NCBI GenBank assembly: GCA_034665745.1
Contig: JAXDJJ010000030.1
Coordinates: 57,366 to 121,365, forward strand
Reading direction: 5' to 3'
DNA from: JAXDJJ01 sp034665745
Lineage (GTDB): Bacteria > Actinomycetota > CADDZG01 > WHSQ01
DNA length: 64,000 nt
Shown here one piece after another: positions 16,991 to 25,109 of this stretch. Positions within the stretch are counted from its first letter, which is position 1; each line of letters opens with the position of its first letter. The notes below the pieces were generated by a model. It was not told the DNA's origin. It searched no databases and saw only the letters and a list, made by a program, of their open reading frames with translations. The position numbers were made by a program, and so were the translations under genes.

Positions 16991-17668
16991 TCAGCCGACG
17001 AATTTGTAGCCGACACCTCGCACGGTCAGAAGGTGCTTGGGGTCGGCTGGGTCGGATTCGGTCTTGGCACGCAATCGTTTGATGTGAACGTCAAGCGTGC
17101 GCATGTCTCCGAAGTAGTCAGAGCCCCACACCCTGTCGATCAACGTCTCGCGGGTGACGACGCGGCCCGTGTTCTCCATCAGCAGCTCGAGGAGATCGAA
17201 CTCTTTCTTCGGTAGGTGGACCTGTTCGCCACCGACCGTGAGCTCATGCCGATCCGGGTCGAGTCGGATCTCGCCTGCAACGAAGACGTCGTCGGTCTGG
17301 GCTGGCGTTGTCCCGCGACGAAGGACGGCTTTGATCCTGGCGATGAGCTCGCGCGTCGAGAATGGTTTCGTGACGTAGTCATCGGCGCCGATCTCGAGGC
17401 CCACGATCTTGTCGACCTCCTCATCTTTGGCCGTCAGCATGATGACGGGGACGTTCGAGGTGCGGCGGATCTCTCGGCACACGTCTTCTCCCGACATCCC
17501 CGGGAGCATGAGGTCAAGCAGAACCAGATCGGCCCCGTCTTTCAAGAACAGCTCGAGACCCTCTCTGCCATCGACGCTCCAGGTGACCGAGTAGCCCGCC
17601 TTCTCGAGCTGATAGCCGAGCGGCTCGGCGATACCGGGTTCGTCCTCGATCAGCAAGATGTGACTCAT
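16991..17668 (-). CDS. regX3: OmpR/PhoB-family response regulator, RegX3-like
   Basis: The 225-residue protein has a receiver domain with LLIEDEP (acidic pocket), the phospho-acceptor Asp in LVLLDLMLPGMSG, T in VIMLTAKDEE, and K in DYVTKPFS. The C-terminal winged helix ends with RTLDVHIKRLRAKTESDPADPKHLLTVRGVGYKF. It overlaps the kinase gene by 4 bases. RegX3 is the phosphate-starvation regulator of actinobacteria; the neighbouring DUF47-PiT operon and PHO box fit that role. The symbol is by similarity and context. Confidence 0.85.
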   Translation of the reverse strand: MSHILLIEDEPGIAEPLGYQLEKAGYSVTWSVDGREGLELFLKDGADLVLLDLMLPGMSGEDVCREIRRTSNVPVIMLTAKDEEVDKIVGLEIGADDYVTKPFSTRELIARIKAVLRRGTTPAQTDDVFVAGEIRLDPDRHELTVGGEQVHLPKKEFDLLELLMENTGRVVTRETLIDRVWGSDYFGDMRTLDVHIKRLRAKTESDPADPKHLLTVRGVGYKFVG

Positions 17669-18723
17669 CCGCCGCCTTCTTCGAGAACCGGAAGCACCAC
17701 CGCGAAAGTGGAACCCTCGTCCAGTTCGCTGGTCACCGCCACGGTGCCTCCGTGGGATTCCGCGACGTTCTTTACGATCGAAAGACCGAGACCCGTCCCA
17801 CCGCTGCCTCGTGCTCGGTCTTCATCCACTCGGAAGAATCGTTCGAAGATCCGGGACTGTGCATGTAACGGGATCCCGATCCCCTCGTCGGCGACCTCCA
17901 GAAGAACGGCGTCATCGCTATGCGCGAGAGTGACGCGCAATCGACCCCCGTGGGTGCTGTAGCGAACCGCGTTATCGAGCAGGTTGCGCAACAGCAGCTC
18001 CAGATGTTGGCTATCGCCGAGCACCTGGATGCCATCTGCTACTTCGTGGTCGATGGTGAGGTTGCTGTCGGCTGCTATCGGAGTCATCTCCTCGATCTGA
18101 GTTGTCACAAGGCCGGAAAGGTCGACCTTCTGAGCGCTCATAGCGGCCGGATCTTCGACCCTCGACAGATCCATCAGGTCGTCGATCAATGCGCGGAGGC
18201 GGTGCACCTCGACACCCAACCGCGCGGTGAATCGGCGGGCCGCATCGAGGTCACCGTCCAATGCTTTTTCGATACCTTCAACGAGCGCTTGCAGACTGGC
18301 TACGGGAGTCTTCAATTCGTGCGACGCGTTCGCTGCGAACTGACGTCGGAGTCGCTGCGTTCCGAGCTCCTCGGTCACGTCGTGCAGAAACATCCCGATA
18401 CCGTCTTCGAGCGGGATCGCACGAGCCCGAACGTCTCTTCCATCGAGATTCAAGATGGCATCGACCGGGCCGGCATCCGCTAGGCACCGCCGGGCAACAG
18501 AGATCAAGTTGTCCGCCGAGATCTGGGGTGGCAAGCCACCTGATGCGATTCCGAGAAGGCGCCGCGCTGAGTTGTTCGCGGAGACTGGCGTCAGGGATGA
18601 GTTGAGAACGAGGACACCCTCATCCATCCTTGCGATGATCTCGATCGACCGAGCGTGCTCTCGCTCGGCTCTCGCTAATCTGCCGGTGACTTTCTTTGGT
18701 GGCGGCCAAACGCTAGGAGACAT
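17665..18723 (-). CDS. senX3: SenX3-like sensor histidine kinase without transmembrane segments
   Basis: The 352-residue kinase has a PAS-like region (~25-120: IIARMDEGVLVLNSSLTPVS), a HisKA H-box (QFAANASHELKTPVASLQ), an N-box (LELLLRNLLDNAVRYSTHGG), and G boxes (VADEGIGIPLHAQSRIFERF and GGTGLGLSIVKNVAESHGG). Mycobacterial SenX3 has two N-terminal membrane helices; none is visible here. It is the first gene of the pair with the response regulator and diverges from the phosphate transporter operon across a PHO box. Phosphate sensing is inferred from context. Confidence 0.85.
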   Translation of the reverse strand: MSPSVWPPPKKVTGRLARAEREHARSIEIIARMDEGVLVLNSSLTPVSANNSARRLLGIASGGLPPQISADNLISVARRCLADAGPVDAILNLDGRDVRARAIPLEDGIGMFLHDVTEELGTQRLRRQFAANASHELKTPVASLQALVEGIEKALDGDLDAARRFTARLGVEVHRLRALIDDLMDLSRVEDPAAMSAQKVDLSGLVTTQIEEMTPIAADSNLTIDHEVADGIQVLGDSQHLELLLRNLLDNAVRYSTHGGRLRVTLAHSDDAVLLEVADEGIGIPLHAQSRIFERFFRVDEDRARGSGGTGLGLSIVKNVAESHGGTVAVTSELDEGSTFAVVLPVLEEGGG

Positions 18724-18773
18724 CGCCCGAAGCCTAGTTTCCGCTCGGGGAGCTTGACCCGGTCCCGATAAGA

Positions 18774-18791
18774 GTTCACCACTTGTTCACC
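18774..18791. promoter_or_regulatory. PHO box (GTTCACC direct repeat)
   Basis: GTTCACC occurs at 18774 and 18785, an exact 11-nt period. This is the PhoP/RegX3-type direct-repeat operator known from Streptomyces and mycobacteria. It lies in the divergent region between the kinase/regulator pair and the DUF47-PiT operon, so it could control both. Confidence 0.75.
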
Positions 18792-18884
18792 TCCGGGGTG
18801 CCCTGATGACACGAACGCTTGTTAGCGTGAGCCCGTCCTTGAGACCAAGAACCGGAGCCAGCGGCTCCACTAGGAGGCAAGCGG

Positions 18885-19502
18885 ATGCGGTTGCGCGTTG
18901 TATCGGGAGAATCGAGTTTCTTCGATCTCTTCGAGCAGTTGGCGGCGAAGGTCCAGCAGGGCTCGAGCGAGCTCCTCGACCTACTTACGAACTACACCGA
19001 TCTCGAGCGCAAGACGGACCGGGTGCTCGACACCGAGCATGAGGGGGACGAGCTCACCCACGAGATCATCCGCAGGCTCAACACGAGCTTCGTGACTCCG
19101 TTCGACCGCGAAGACATCCACCACCTGTGCTCGAGCCTCGATGACGTCCTCGATCACATCGAAGCCGCCGCCGAGTACCTCCAACTCCACAAGATCGTCG
19201 AGCCCTTGCCTCAGATGGTGTCCTTGAGCGAGACCTTGAACCAGGCGGCCACGAAGACCGCGTCGGCGATGCCTGGTCTACGCAAGATGAAGAACCTCGA
19301 GGAGTACTGGATCGAGATCAACCGCCTCGAGAACGAGGGGGATCGCTTCTATCGCCGCACGATCGCCGAACTCTTCTCTGGTGACTACAAGGCGATGGAC
19401 GTTCTGAAGTTCAAAGAGATCATCGAGGAGATTGAACAAGCGATCGACCGCCTCGAGGACGTTGCCAACACGATCGAATCGATCTACCTCAAGCACAGCT
19501 GA
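18885..19502 (+). CDS. DUF47 (PhoU-like) phosphate transport regulator
   Basis: The 205-residue all-helical protein has AGGAGG before the ATG. Characteristic DUF47/TIGR00153 segments are FFDLFEQLAAKVQQGSSELL, a DTEHEGDELTHEIIRRLNTSF helix, the TPFDREDIHHLCSSLDDVLDHIE signature, and EINRLENEGDRFYRRTI. DUF47 proteins are PhoU-like partners that control PiT phosphate transporters. The next gene is a PiT transporter and overlaps it by one base. Confidence 0.9.
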   Translation: MRLRVVSGESSFFDLFEQLAAKVQQGSSELLDLLTNYTDLERKTDRVLDTEHEGDELTHEIIRRLNTSFVTPFDREDIHHLCSSLDDVLDHIEAAAEYLQLHKIVEPLPQMVSLSETLNQAATKTASAMPGLRKMKNLEEYWIEINRLENEGDRFYRRTIAELFSGDYKAMDVLKFKEIIEEIEQAIDRLEDVANTIESIYLKHS

Positions 19503-20662
19503 TGTTCGGACTTTCCTTCGAAGCGGTCGTCATCATCGCGGTCGCGCTCTCGTTCGACTTCGTCAACGGGTTCCACGACGCGGCTAACTCGATAGCGACC
19601 GTTGTGTCGACGCGCGTCTTGGCCCCTCGGCTCGCAGTTGCATGGGCCGCGTTCTGGAACTTCATCGCATTCCTGGTCTTCGGGACCGCGGTCGCAAAAA
19701 CGGTTGGCGCGGGAACGATCCACATCGAGCAACTCGCTACGAAGGCGGACGGGTTCAACGTCATCTTGGCCGCGCTGATCGGAGCGATCGCTTACGACCT
19801 GATGACGTGGTGGTTGGGCTTGCCGACCTCCTCATCACACGCCTTGGCGGGTGGTCTCGTGGGGGCCGCTCTCGCTTACGGCGGAAGCGACATGCTCGTT
19901 TCGTCGGGTATCACGAAGATCGCTCTGTTCATCGTGATCTCCCCCATCGTCGGCTTCGTTCTGGGAGTGGTGTTCATGAACATCATCCTTGCCATCGCAC
20001 AGGTGGTCACGCGCCATACGAAGACGGGAGTGGAAGGTGTCAACAAGTTCTTTAGGCGGATGCAGCTGTTCTCAGCAGCAGCGTTCTCTCTTGGTCATGG
20101 CGGTAACGATGCTCAGAAAACGATGGGGATCATCGCCGCGGTGGTGTTCATCGACAAGTCGCTTGGGGCCCCGGGAGATTCCCTAGAAGTGACCTTGCCG
20201 ATGGTCCTCTTGGCGCACACGATGATCGGCCTTGGCACGTTGAGTGGAGGGTGGCGCATCGTGCACACCTTGGGGTCCAAGATCACCAAGCTTCAGCCGG
20301 TTGGTGGTGCTTCTGCGGAAACCGCAGCAGCCATGACTCTGTTCGCGACGACTCATTTCGGTATCCCCGTGTCGACGACTCACACGATCACCGGCGCCAT
20401 CATCGGCGTCGGGACGACTAACCGGTTCTCGGCGGTCCGATGGGGCGTAACCGGTCGGGTCCTCTACGCGTGGGTGTTGACGATCCCCGGTGCAGCCATC
20501 ATCTCAGCGGCGGCCTACTACCTATTGACGGTGGTCCCGGCGAGCGCAGTGGGTACCGTCGGCTTGATCTCCGCGGCCGCTACCTCTCTGCTATTCCTGC
20601 TCGCTAGGCGAAAGAGGGACGCACAGCACCGCGCGGGAGCAGTGTTCGCTCCACCCGCCTAG
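19502..20662 (+). CDS. PiT-family inorganic phosphate transporter
   Basis: The 386-residue integral membrane protein has about ten hydrophobic helices. Both PiT signatures are present: FDFVNGFHDAANSIATVVST near the N-terminus and LGHGGNDAQKTMGIIAAVVF after the central loop. A typical VSTTHTITGAIIGVG segment follows. PiT proteins import metal-phosphate with H+ or Na+. The start overlaps the DUF47 stop (TGATG), so the genes are coupled. Its stop codon overlaps the convergent YibE/F gene. Confidence 0.92.
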   Translation: MFGLSFEAVVIIAVALSFDFVNGFHDAANSIATVVSTRVLAPRLAVAWAAFWNFIAFLVFGTAVAKTVGAGTIHIEQLATKADGFNVILAALIGAIAYDLMTWWLGLPTSSSHALAGGLVGAALAYGGSDMLVSSGITKIALFIVISPIVGFVLGVVFMNIILAIAQVVTRHTKTGVEGVNKFFRRMQLFSAAAFSLGHGGNDAQKTMGIIAAVVFIDKSLGAPGDSLEVTLPMVLLAHTMIGLGTLSGGWRIVHTLGSKITKLQPVGGASAETAAAMTLFATTHFGIPVSTTHTITGAIIGVGTTNRFSAVRWGVTGRVLYAWVLTIPGAAIISAAAYYLLTVVPASAVGTVGLISAAATSLLFLLARRKRDAQHRAGAVFAPPA

Positions 20663-21957
20663 TCCTTGGCCCAGAAGTCGCGGTCTCCCAGGGGGGCCGT
20701 GTAGTCGACGACCTCTTCCTTCGGTTCGGGCTTGGGCTCCGGCTTCGGTTTGCGACGTTTAGTCGGTGGGGGTGACTTGCCACCGCTATTCACGACGAGC
20801 ACGGCGAGCCCGGTCGTGATGGGGACCGACGCGATCAAGCCGATGCTTCCAACCAAGGTTCGGACGATCTCCTCCGCGACCATCTCCGTATTGAGGACCT
20901 GACCCAGGGCCCTATCGGATACGGAGAACAGGATCAACAAGGGCAATGCCGCGCCGGCATACGCGAGGACCAGGGTGTTCACGGTTGATGCGATGTGGTC
21001 TCGACCGATGCGGATCGCAGCGCGGTAGAGGTTCCGTCCGCCGTACTCCGGATTCGCCTTGTGCAACTCCCAGACCGCCGACGCTTGCGTGACAGTTACG
21101 TCGTCGAGGACACCGAGGGTGCCGATGATGATGCTCGCCAGCAACAGACCCTGGAGGTTCACCTGTTGCTGACTGATCTGCAGGAAGGCCGCCTCTTCGG
21201 ATCCCGCGCCGGTGAAGAAGGAGATGTTCACGAAGAACCAGGCAAGTAGACCCGTGAGGAACAACGCTGCAAGGGTGCCGAGTACCGCAGTCGTGGTCGC
21301 GGCATTGAATCCGTGCGCGAGATACAGGGCTAGGAACATGATCACCGCACCGCCGACGATCGCAACCGCGAGAGGGTCGCTTCCGCTGAGGATCGCGGGC
21401 AACACGAACTTGGTCAGGACCAGTAGTGAGACCGCGAGACCTGCGAGTGCAGCAAGGCCGCGCCACCGGCTCAGCGCGATGACGACTATCGAGAACACGA
21501 TGCCGAGCCAGATGAGTGGCATCCGCCTGTCGAAATCCAAGAAGAAGTACGGCGGTGGCTCGGGCTGCCCTGCGGGAACGGCTTGTTCGGGAACATCCGC
21601 TTTTCCCACGATCACGCTGTCGCCTTGCTCGATCAAACGCGTTCGAGGTCCTGCGCTGTAGTCGAACTCGATGCTGTCGCCCGAGTCGGGGCCTTCCTCC
21701 AACGTCACGGTCACGTGGGCGCACACGAAGTTCTCCTGCCCGGGAACATCGGGGCAGGCACCGGTGGTGACGTCGGCAACCGACGCTTTGAATTCGTCCG
21801 TGCGGAAGCCGCTCTTCGAGATATCGAGCTCGCCGCTCGGCCACAACACGATGAGACCGACGACCGTTGCGATCAGGAAAGGGGCGAGGGCAAGGAGCAG
21901 CAAGCGCCTCGTGGCAGCCGGCACCACTACGGGTTCATGCGAGTGATGGTGGCCCAT
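20659..21957 (-). CDS. YibE/F-family multi-pass membrane protein
   Basis: The 432-residue protein starts with a His-rich cytosolic tip (MGHHHSHEP), one TM helix, an extracytoplasmic domain (~35-145), then about seven TM helices. The YibE/F signature is in the core: GLLLASIIIGTLGVLDDVTV followed by TQASAVWELHKANPE. The C-terminus is Pro/Lys/Glu-rich. The function of the family is not established. It lies 22 nt after the Zur-like gene in the zip-zur operon, and the His-rich N-terminus fits a metal-linked role (inference). Confidence 0.85.
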   Translation of the reverse strand: MGHHHSHEPVVVPAATRRLLLLALAPFLIATVVGLIVLWPSGELDISKSGFRTDEFKASVADVTTGACPDVPGQENFVCAHVTVTLEEGPDSGDSIEFDYSAGPRTRLIEQGDSVIVGKADVPEQAVPAGQPEPPPYFFLDFDRRMPLIWLGIVFSIVVIALSRWRGLAALAGLAVSLLVLTKFVLPAILSGSDPLAVAIVGGAVIMFLALYLAHGFNAATTTAVLGTLAALFLTGLLAWFFVNISFFTGAGSEEAAFLQISQQQVNLQGLLLASIIIGTLGVLDDVTVTQASAVWELHKANPEYGGRNLYRAAIRIGRDHIASTVNTLVLAYAGAALPLLILFSVSDRALGQVLNTEMVAEEIVRTLVGSIGLIASVPITTGLAVLVVNSGGKSPPPTKRRKPKPEPKPEPKEEVVDYTAPLGDRDFWAKD

Positions 21958-21979
21958 GGCAGAGCAGTATGTCTCCGAC

Positions 21980-22375
21980 TCAGGAAGCGGTCGAGCAGGC
22001 CCTGCAGCTTCCGAACAGCTCTGCGACGTGGGTTATCTCAGTGAACTCATAACGGCGAGCGATCGTCGATGCCCACTTCTCGATCTCTTGGCTCGGAAGT
22101 TCGACCGACGTCCCACACCCTCGACATACGAGGTGGTGATGATGCTCGGCGCTCTCGCAGCGGCGGTAGATGGTCTCGCCCGATTCGTTCAGCACGACAT
22201 CAAGGTCGCCTGCATCGGCCAAGGTCTGCAAGGTTCGATAGACCGTCGCCAAACCGACCTTCGTGCCGCGCCGGTTCATCTCGTCGTGTAGCTCCTGCGC
22301 GCTCTGGAAGCCCTCCGCGTCATCTAGCGCGTTAAAGATCGCTGCCCGCTGCTGGGTCTGGCGGGTAGCCGTCAT
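21980..22375 (-). CDS. Fur-family metalloregulator, Zur-like
   Basis: The 131-residue protein has a winged helix (TQQRAAIFNALDDAEGFQSA, then VGLATVYRTLQTLADAGDLD) and the Fur dimer/metal domain with AEHHHHLVCRGCG and a C-terminal SCRAC. Those two CxxC pairs form the structural zinc site. It overlaps the ZIP transporter gene (ATGA) and is the second gene behind a palindromic Fur/Zur-type box. Zinc rather than iron is inferred from its partnership with a ZIP transporter. Confidence 0.88.
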   Translation of the reverse strand: MTATRQTQQRAAIFNALDDAEGFQSAQELHDEMNRRGTKVGLATVYRTLQTLADAGDLDVVLNESGETIYRRCESAEHHHHLVCRGCGTSVELPSQEIEKWASTIARRYEFTEITHVAELFGSCRACSTAS

Positions 22376-23121
22376 TCGAAGGCCAGCAAGGCCACCATCG
22401 TCCCCACGCCTGCTACCAGGGCCACGACTTGGATGGCCGACTTCATCGGCTCGGGCTCCTTGTGCAGCTCGGGGATCAGGTCGGTACTTGCTATGTATAC
22501 GAAGGCTCCGGCCGTGAACGGCAACAGGAACCTTTCGACGGACGCGACAGAGCCAAGCGCGAGGGTTGCCAAACCACCGATGACCGCAGTTAGTGCGGTG
22601 GCGAAGTTGAGTAGGAGCGCTCGCTTCGGGGTGAGCCCAGCGTGGATCAAGATCGCGAAGTCACCGAGCTCTTGAGGGATCTCGTGGAGAGCGACGGCGA
22701 TCGCCGTCGCGATGCCGACCTCGAGCGAGACGCTGAACGCGGCCGCCACGATCGCGCCGTCGATGAAATTGTGCAGTCCGTCGCCGACGAGGTTCATCGT
22801 TGCGACCGGATGCATCACTTCTTCGTTGGGGATATGCGAGTGATGCCAGTGCAAGACCTTCTCCAGGGTGAAGAAGACAACGACCCCAGCGATCAGAGAG
22901 AGAGATGCGGTGAGATCGAAGCCCGTCTCAGACTCGGCGACCTCGGGAAGGATGTGTACGAACGCGTCGCCAAGCAGGGCTCCGGCCGCGAACGCGATGA
23001 GGACGACGAGACTCTTCCTCAACGTGGTGGGGGCCGCCGTCAGGGTCAGCGCTCCCACCAGCGAGAGCCCGCTGATGAAGACCAAGGCCACCATCGATTG
23101 GATAAGAACGGTCGAGTCCAT
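22372..23121 (-). CDS. ZIP-family divalent metal transporter
   Basis: The ATG at 23121 is chosen because TAGGGT lies 6 nt upstream (leaderless); a TTG one codon earlier is possible. The 249-residue membrane protein has eight predicted helices, a His-containing loop (HWHHSHIPNEEVMH), and the ZIP metal-binding helices NLVGDGLHNFIDGAIVAAAF and AVALHEIPQELGDFAILIH. ZIP proteins move Zn2+ (or Fe/Mn) into the cytoplasm. It heads the zip-zur-yibE/F operon. Confidence 0.92.
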   Translation of the reverse strand: MDSTVLIQSMVALVFISGLSLVGALTLTAAPTTLRKSLVVLIAFAAGALLGDAFVHILPEVAESETGFDLTASLSLIAGVVVFFTLEKVLHWHHSHIPNEEVMHPVATMNLVGDGLHNFIDGAIVAAAFSVSLEVGIATAIAVALHEIPQELGDFAILIHAGLTPKRALLLNFATALTAVIGGLATLALGSVASVERFLLPFTAGAFVYIASTDLIPELHKEPEPMKSAIQVVALVAGVGTMVALLAFE

Positions 23122-23127
23122 CAAGCA

Positions 23128-23160
23128 ACCCTAGCACGGTAATGAGAACGATTCTCATTA
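23128..23160 (-). promoter_or_regulatory. Zur/Fur-type operator with leaderless -10 box for the zip operon
   Basis: A perfect 21-bp palindrome (23140-23160, core AATGAGAACGATTCTCATT) lies just upstream of TAGGGT (23133-23128), which is 6 nt before the ZIP start codon. The operator covers the -35 region, so a bound Fur/Zur protein would block transcription. The regulator is encoded in the same operon, which implies autoregulation. Confidence 0.8.
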
Positions 23161-23169
23161 ACCCTAGAG

Positions 23170-23823
23170 TCAGTGGCCGGTGGCGGAGAAGTGCTGGTAG
23201 TCCTTCGGGGAACTCCAGCTGCCGCCCCATCCCCATCCTTGCCTGGCGAAAGCGCGCACCACGGGGTCGCCCGAGTGGACCATCCCCTTGCGCTGCTGGG
23301 ATCGGTCCGTATAGCGCGAGCCGGCTGGCGGTGATGCCGACCCATCGCTTCGGACATAGGGATTCTCGACAGGATTGATGTCGATCGCACGTCCGTAGGC
23401 ATGCTGCGACCAGTGATCGGTTCCTGCCACGTTCCTGCAATTGAACGCCGAGGTGTTGTCCGCGGCCATCGAGCGCCGGTCGGAGCCGCCGAATCGATCG
23501 ATCAGGTTCATCCGGTGGATCTTGAAGTCATGGCGCCACATCGAATGGAACGCGTTGCTGATCGCGGTCACTGCATCTCGATGGACGACGAGCTTCCCAA
23601 CATGTCGGTCGCCATCGAAGCCGTGATAGCTGATGCGCATCAAACGAAGTGCCCGGATCGGCACCGGACAACCCTCGTGCCACGACACCCCGGTCATCCG
23701 ATCTCGCAGGTATGGAGAGATGCGCTCGACCTCGACGGAGAACCCCTTCTCTGCCGAGAGAGATGGTGGGACTGCAGCTAGTTGCAGGGCGAGAACCAGG
23801 ACCAGGGCACCGATCAACTTCAT
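23170..23823 (-). CDS. Secreted M15-like D-Ala/L-Ala peptidase
   Basis: The ATG at 23823 starts a signal peptide (MKLIGALVLVLALQLAAVPP); the longer frame has no support. The 217-residue product carries the M15 zinc motif: a His in QHAYGRAIDINPVENPY with Asp seven residues on (HxxxxxxD), and a C-terminal DYQHFS His. Ser/Asn-rich SAFNCRNVAGTDHWS precedes it. Such peptidases cut cell-wall peptide stems. A GACAAT box 6 nt before the ATG suggests leaderless transcription. Confidence 0.8.
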   Translation of the reverse strand: MKLIGALVLVLALQLAAVPPSLSAEKGFSVEVERISPYLRDRMTGVSWHEGCPVPIRALRLMRISYHGFDGDRHVGKLVVHRDAVTAISNAFHSMWRHDFKIHRMNLIDRFGGSDRRSMAADNTSAFNCRNVAGTDHWSQHAYGRAIDINPVENPYVRSDGSASPPAGSRYTDRSQQRKGMVHSGDPVVRAFARQGWGWGGSWSSPKDYQHFSATGH

Positions 23824-23865
23824 GTTGCGATTGTCTCGCACCAACCGCGAACGTAATGTTCGGGG

Positions 23866-24198
23866 ATGTCCGAAGACGAGCTCCAGAAAGCCAAAGAAGA
23901 GGTCAAGGGTCTCAAGGACGAGATCAAGTCCGACCGTAAGCTGATCGAGCAGGCGGCAGACAGCCTGGGCGAGATCGACCGGGGGCCGGGGCTCATCGAT
24001 CGGCACGCCGACGTCCTCGCGGCCCTGCGTATCAGGCTTGAGGGCAAGCCCAGGGCCAAACTCGAAGACCTTCTATCTGCAGCCGGCGACATCGGCGGGA
24101 AGAAAGATCTGGGCGACGTCCTTGCGGGGGGCGACGAAACGCCCAAGAGCGAGTGGCCCGAGGTCGTGGAGAAGAAACGGGACTGGCCCGGTCTCTAG
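23866..24198 (+). CDS. Small coiled-coil protein of unknown function
   Basis: The 110-residue acidic/charged protein is predicted helical in its first half (DELQKAKEEVKGLKDEIKSD heptad-like, then KLIEQAADSLGEID). The C-terminus is Pro/Trp-containing (EWPEVVEKKRDWPGL). No family recognised. TAATGT lies 6 nt before the ATG, a leaderless arrangement. It diverges from the M15-like gene and converges on the PAC2 gene with a 4-base overlap. Confidence 0.65.
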   Translation: MSEDELQKAKEEVKGLKDEIKSDRKLIEQAADSLGEIDRGPGLIDRHADVLAALRIRLEGKPRAKLEDLLSAAGDIGGKKDLGDVLAGGDETPKSEWPEVVEKKRDWPGL

Positions 24199-25076
24199 TC
24201 CTCGTCCGTCCGTGCGCGCAGGAACTTCTCTAGCTCTGCCGCCAGAGCATCGCCCGTAGGAAGCTCGGCTCCATCGATCGTGTCTTCCTCGTCGCGATCG
24301 TCGGCGCGGTCCTCGAGCAGCTGTACATACGCCTGAACGTCGTCGTCCGTCGCGATGATGTCGGCGACCCTTTCCTCATAGTTGCTTGAGGCGCGCACGA
24401 GCTCGTCAACCGAAGCCGGGACCCCGATCAGCTCGGTTGCCTTCTCGATCAATGCGAGGGCGGCCTTCGGGTTCGGGCTCACCGCGAGGTAGTGCGGAAC
24501 CGCGGCCCACAAGCTCGCCGACTCGATCCCTGCTTGGTTGAAGGCGTCGTGAAGCACCCCCACTATCCCGGTGGGTCCCTCGTAGCGGGAACGCTGCAGG
24601 CCCAAGCGCTCGACGAGCGCAGGGTCGGCTGCGGTGCCGGTGATGTGTACGGGGCGCGAGTGCGGCACGTCGGCCAACAGCGCGCCGAGGGTCACGACGA
24701 ACCCAACCTCGTGCGATCTTGCGACGTCGACGATCACCTCGCTGAACGTCCGCCAGCGATGACTTGGCTCGGTACCGATCAAGACGATGACGTCGCGGTC
24801 GGACTCGAGTTGCGCGGACCAGAATTCGTTCGCCGGCCACGTGATCTTGCGCGTTAGACCGCCGATCAACTCGACCTGTGGGCGCACCGCTTGGAAGTCG
24901 TAGAACTCCTCGGGGTCGATCGAGGCCATCTTCTCTCCGGCCCAGATCCGACTCAAGTGGCCCGCGGCGAACGTCGCCGATTCACCTGCGTCGTTCCACC
25001 CGCGGAATGCCGCGATGAGGATGGGGGAGCGAAGCTTTGGGTGGGCGTGCTCGATCAACATTCCATGCGCGTCCAT
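24195..25076 (-). CDS. PAC2-family protein (proteasome-assembly-chaperone fold)
   Basis: The 293-residue protein opens with the PAC2 pattern SPILIAAFRGWNDAGESATFA, then SIDPEEFYDFQAVRPQVELI, DVIVLIGTEPSHRWRTFSE, and GFVVTLGALLADVPHSRP. These match the actinobacterial PAC2 family, widespread and possibly linked to proteasome-related functions; a direct role is unproven. TAGCCT lies 6 nt upstream of the ATG, so the mRNA is probably leaderless. It is downstream of sigH on the same strand with a 33-nt gap. Confidence 0.87.
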   Translation of the reverse strand: MDAHGMLIEHAHPKLRSPILIAAFRGWNDAGESATFAAGHLSRIWAGEKMASIDPEEFYDFQAVRPQVELIGGLTRKITWPANEFWSAQLESDRDVIVLIGTEPSHRWRTFSEVIVDVARSHEVGFVVTLGALLADVPHSRPVHITGTAADPALVERLGLQRSRYEGPTGIVGVLHDAFNQAGIESASLWAAVPHYLAVSPNPKAALALIEKATELIGVPASVDELVRASSNYEERVADIIATDDDVQAYVQLLEDRADDRDEEDTIDGAELPTGDALAAELEKFLRARTDED

Positions 25077-25109
25077 CGACGCAGGCTATGCGGTATTCGG
25101 GGTTAGCTG

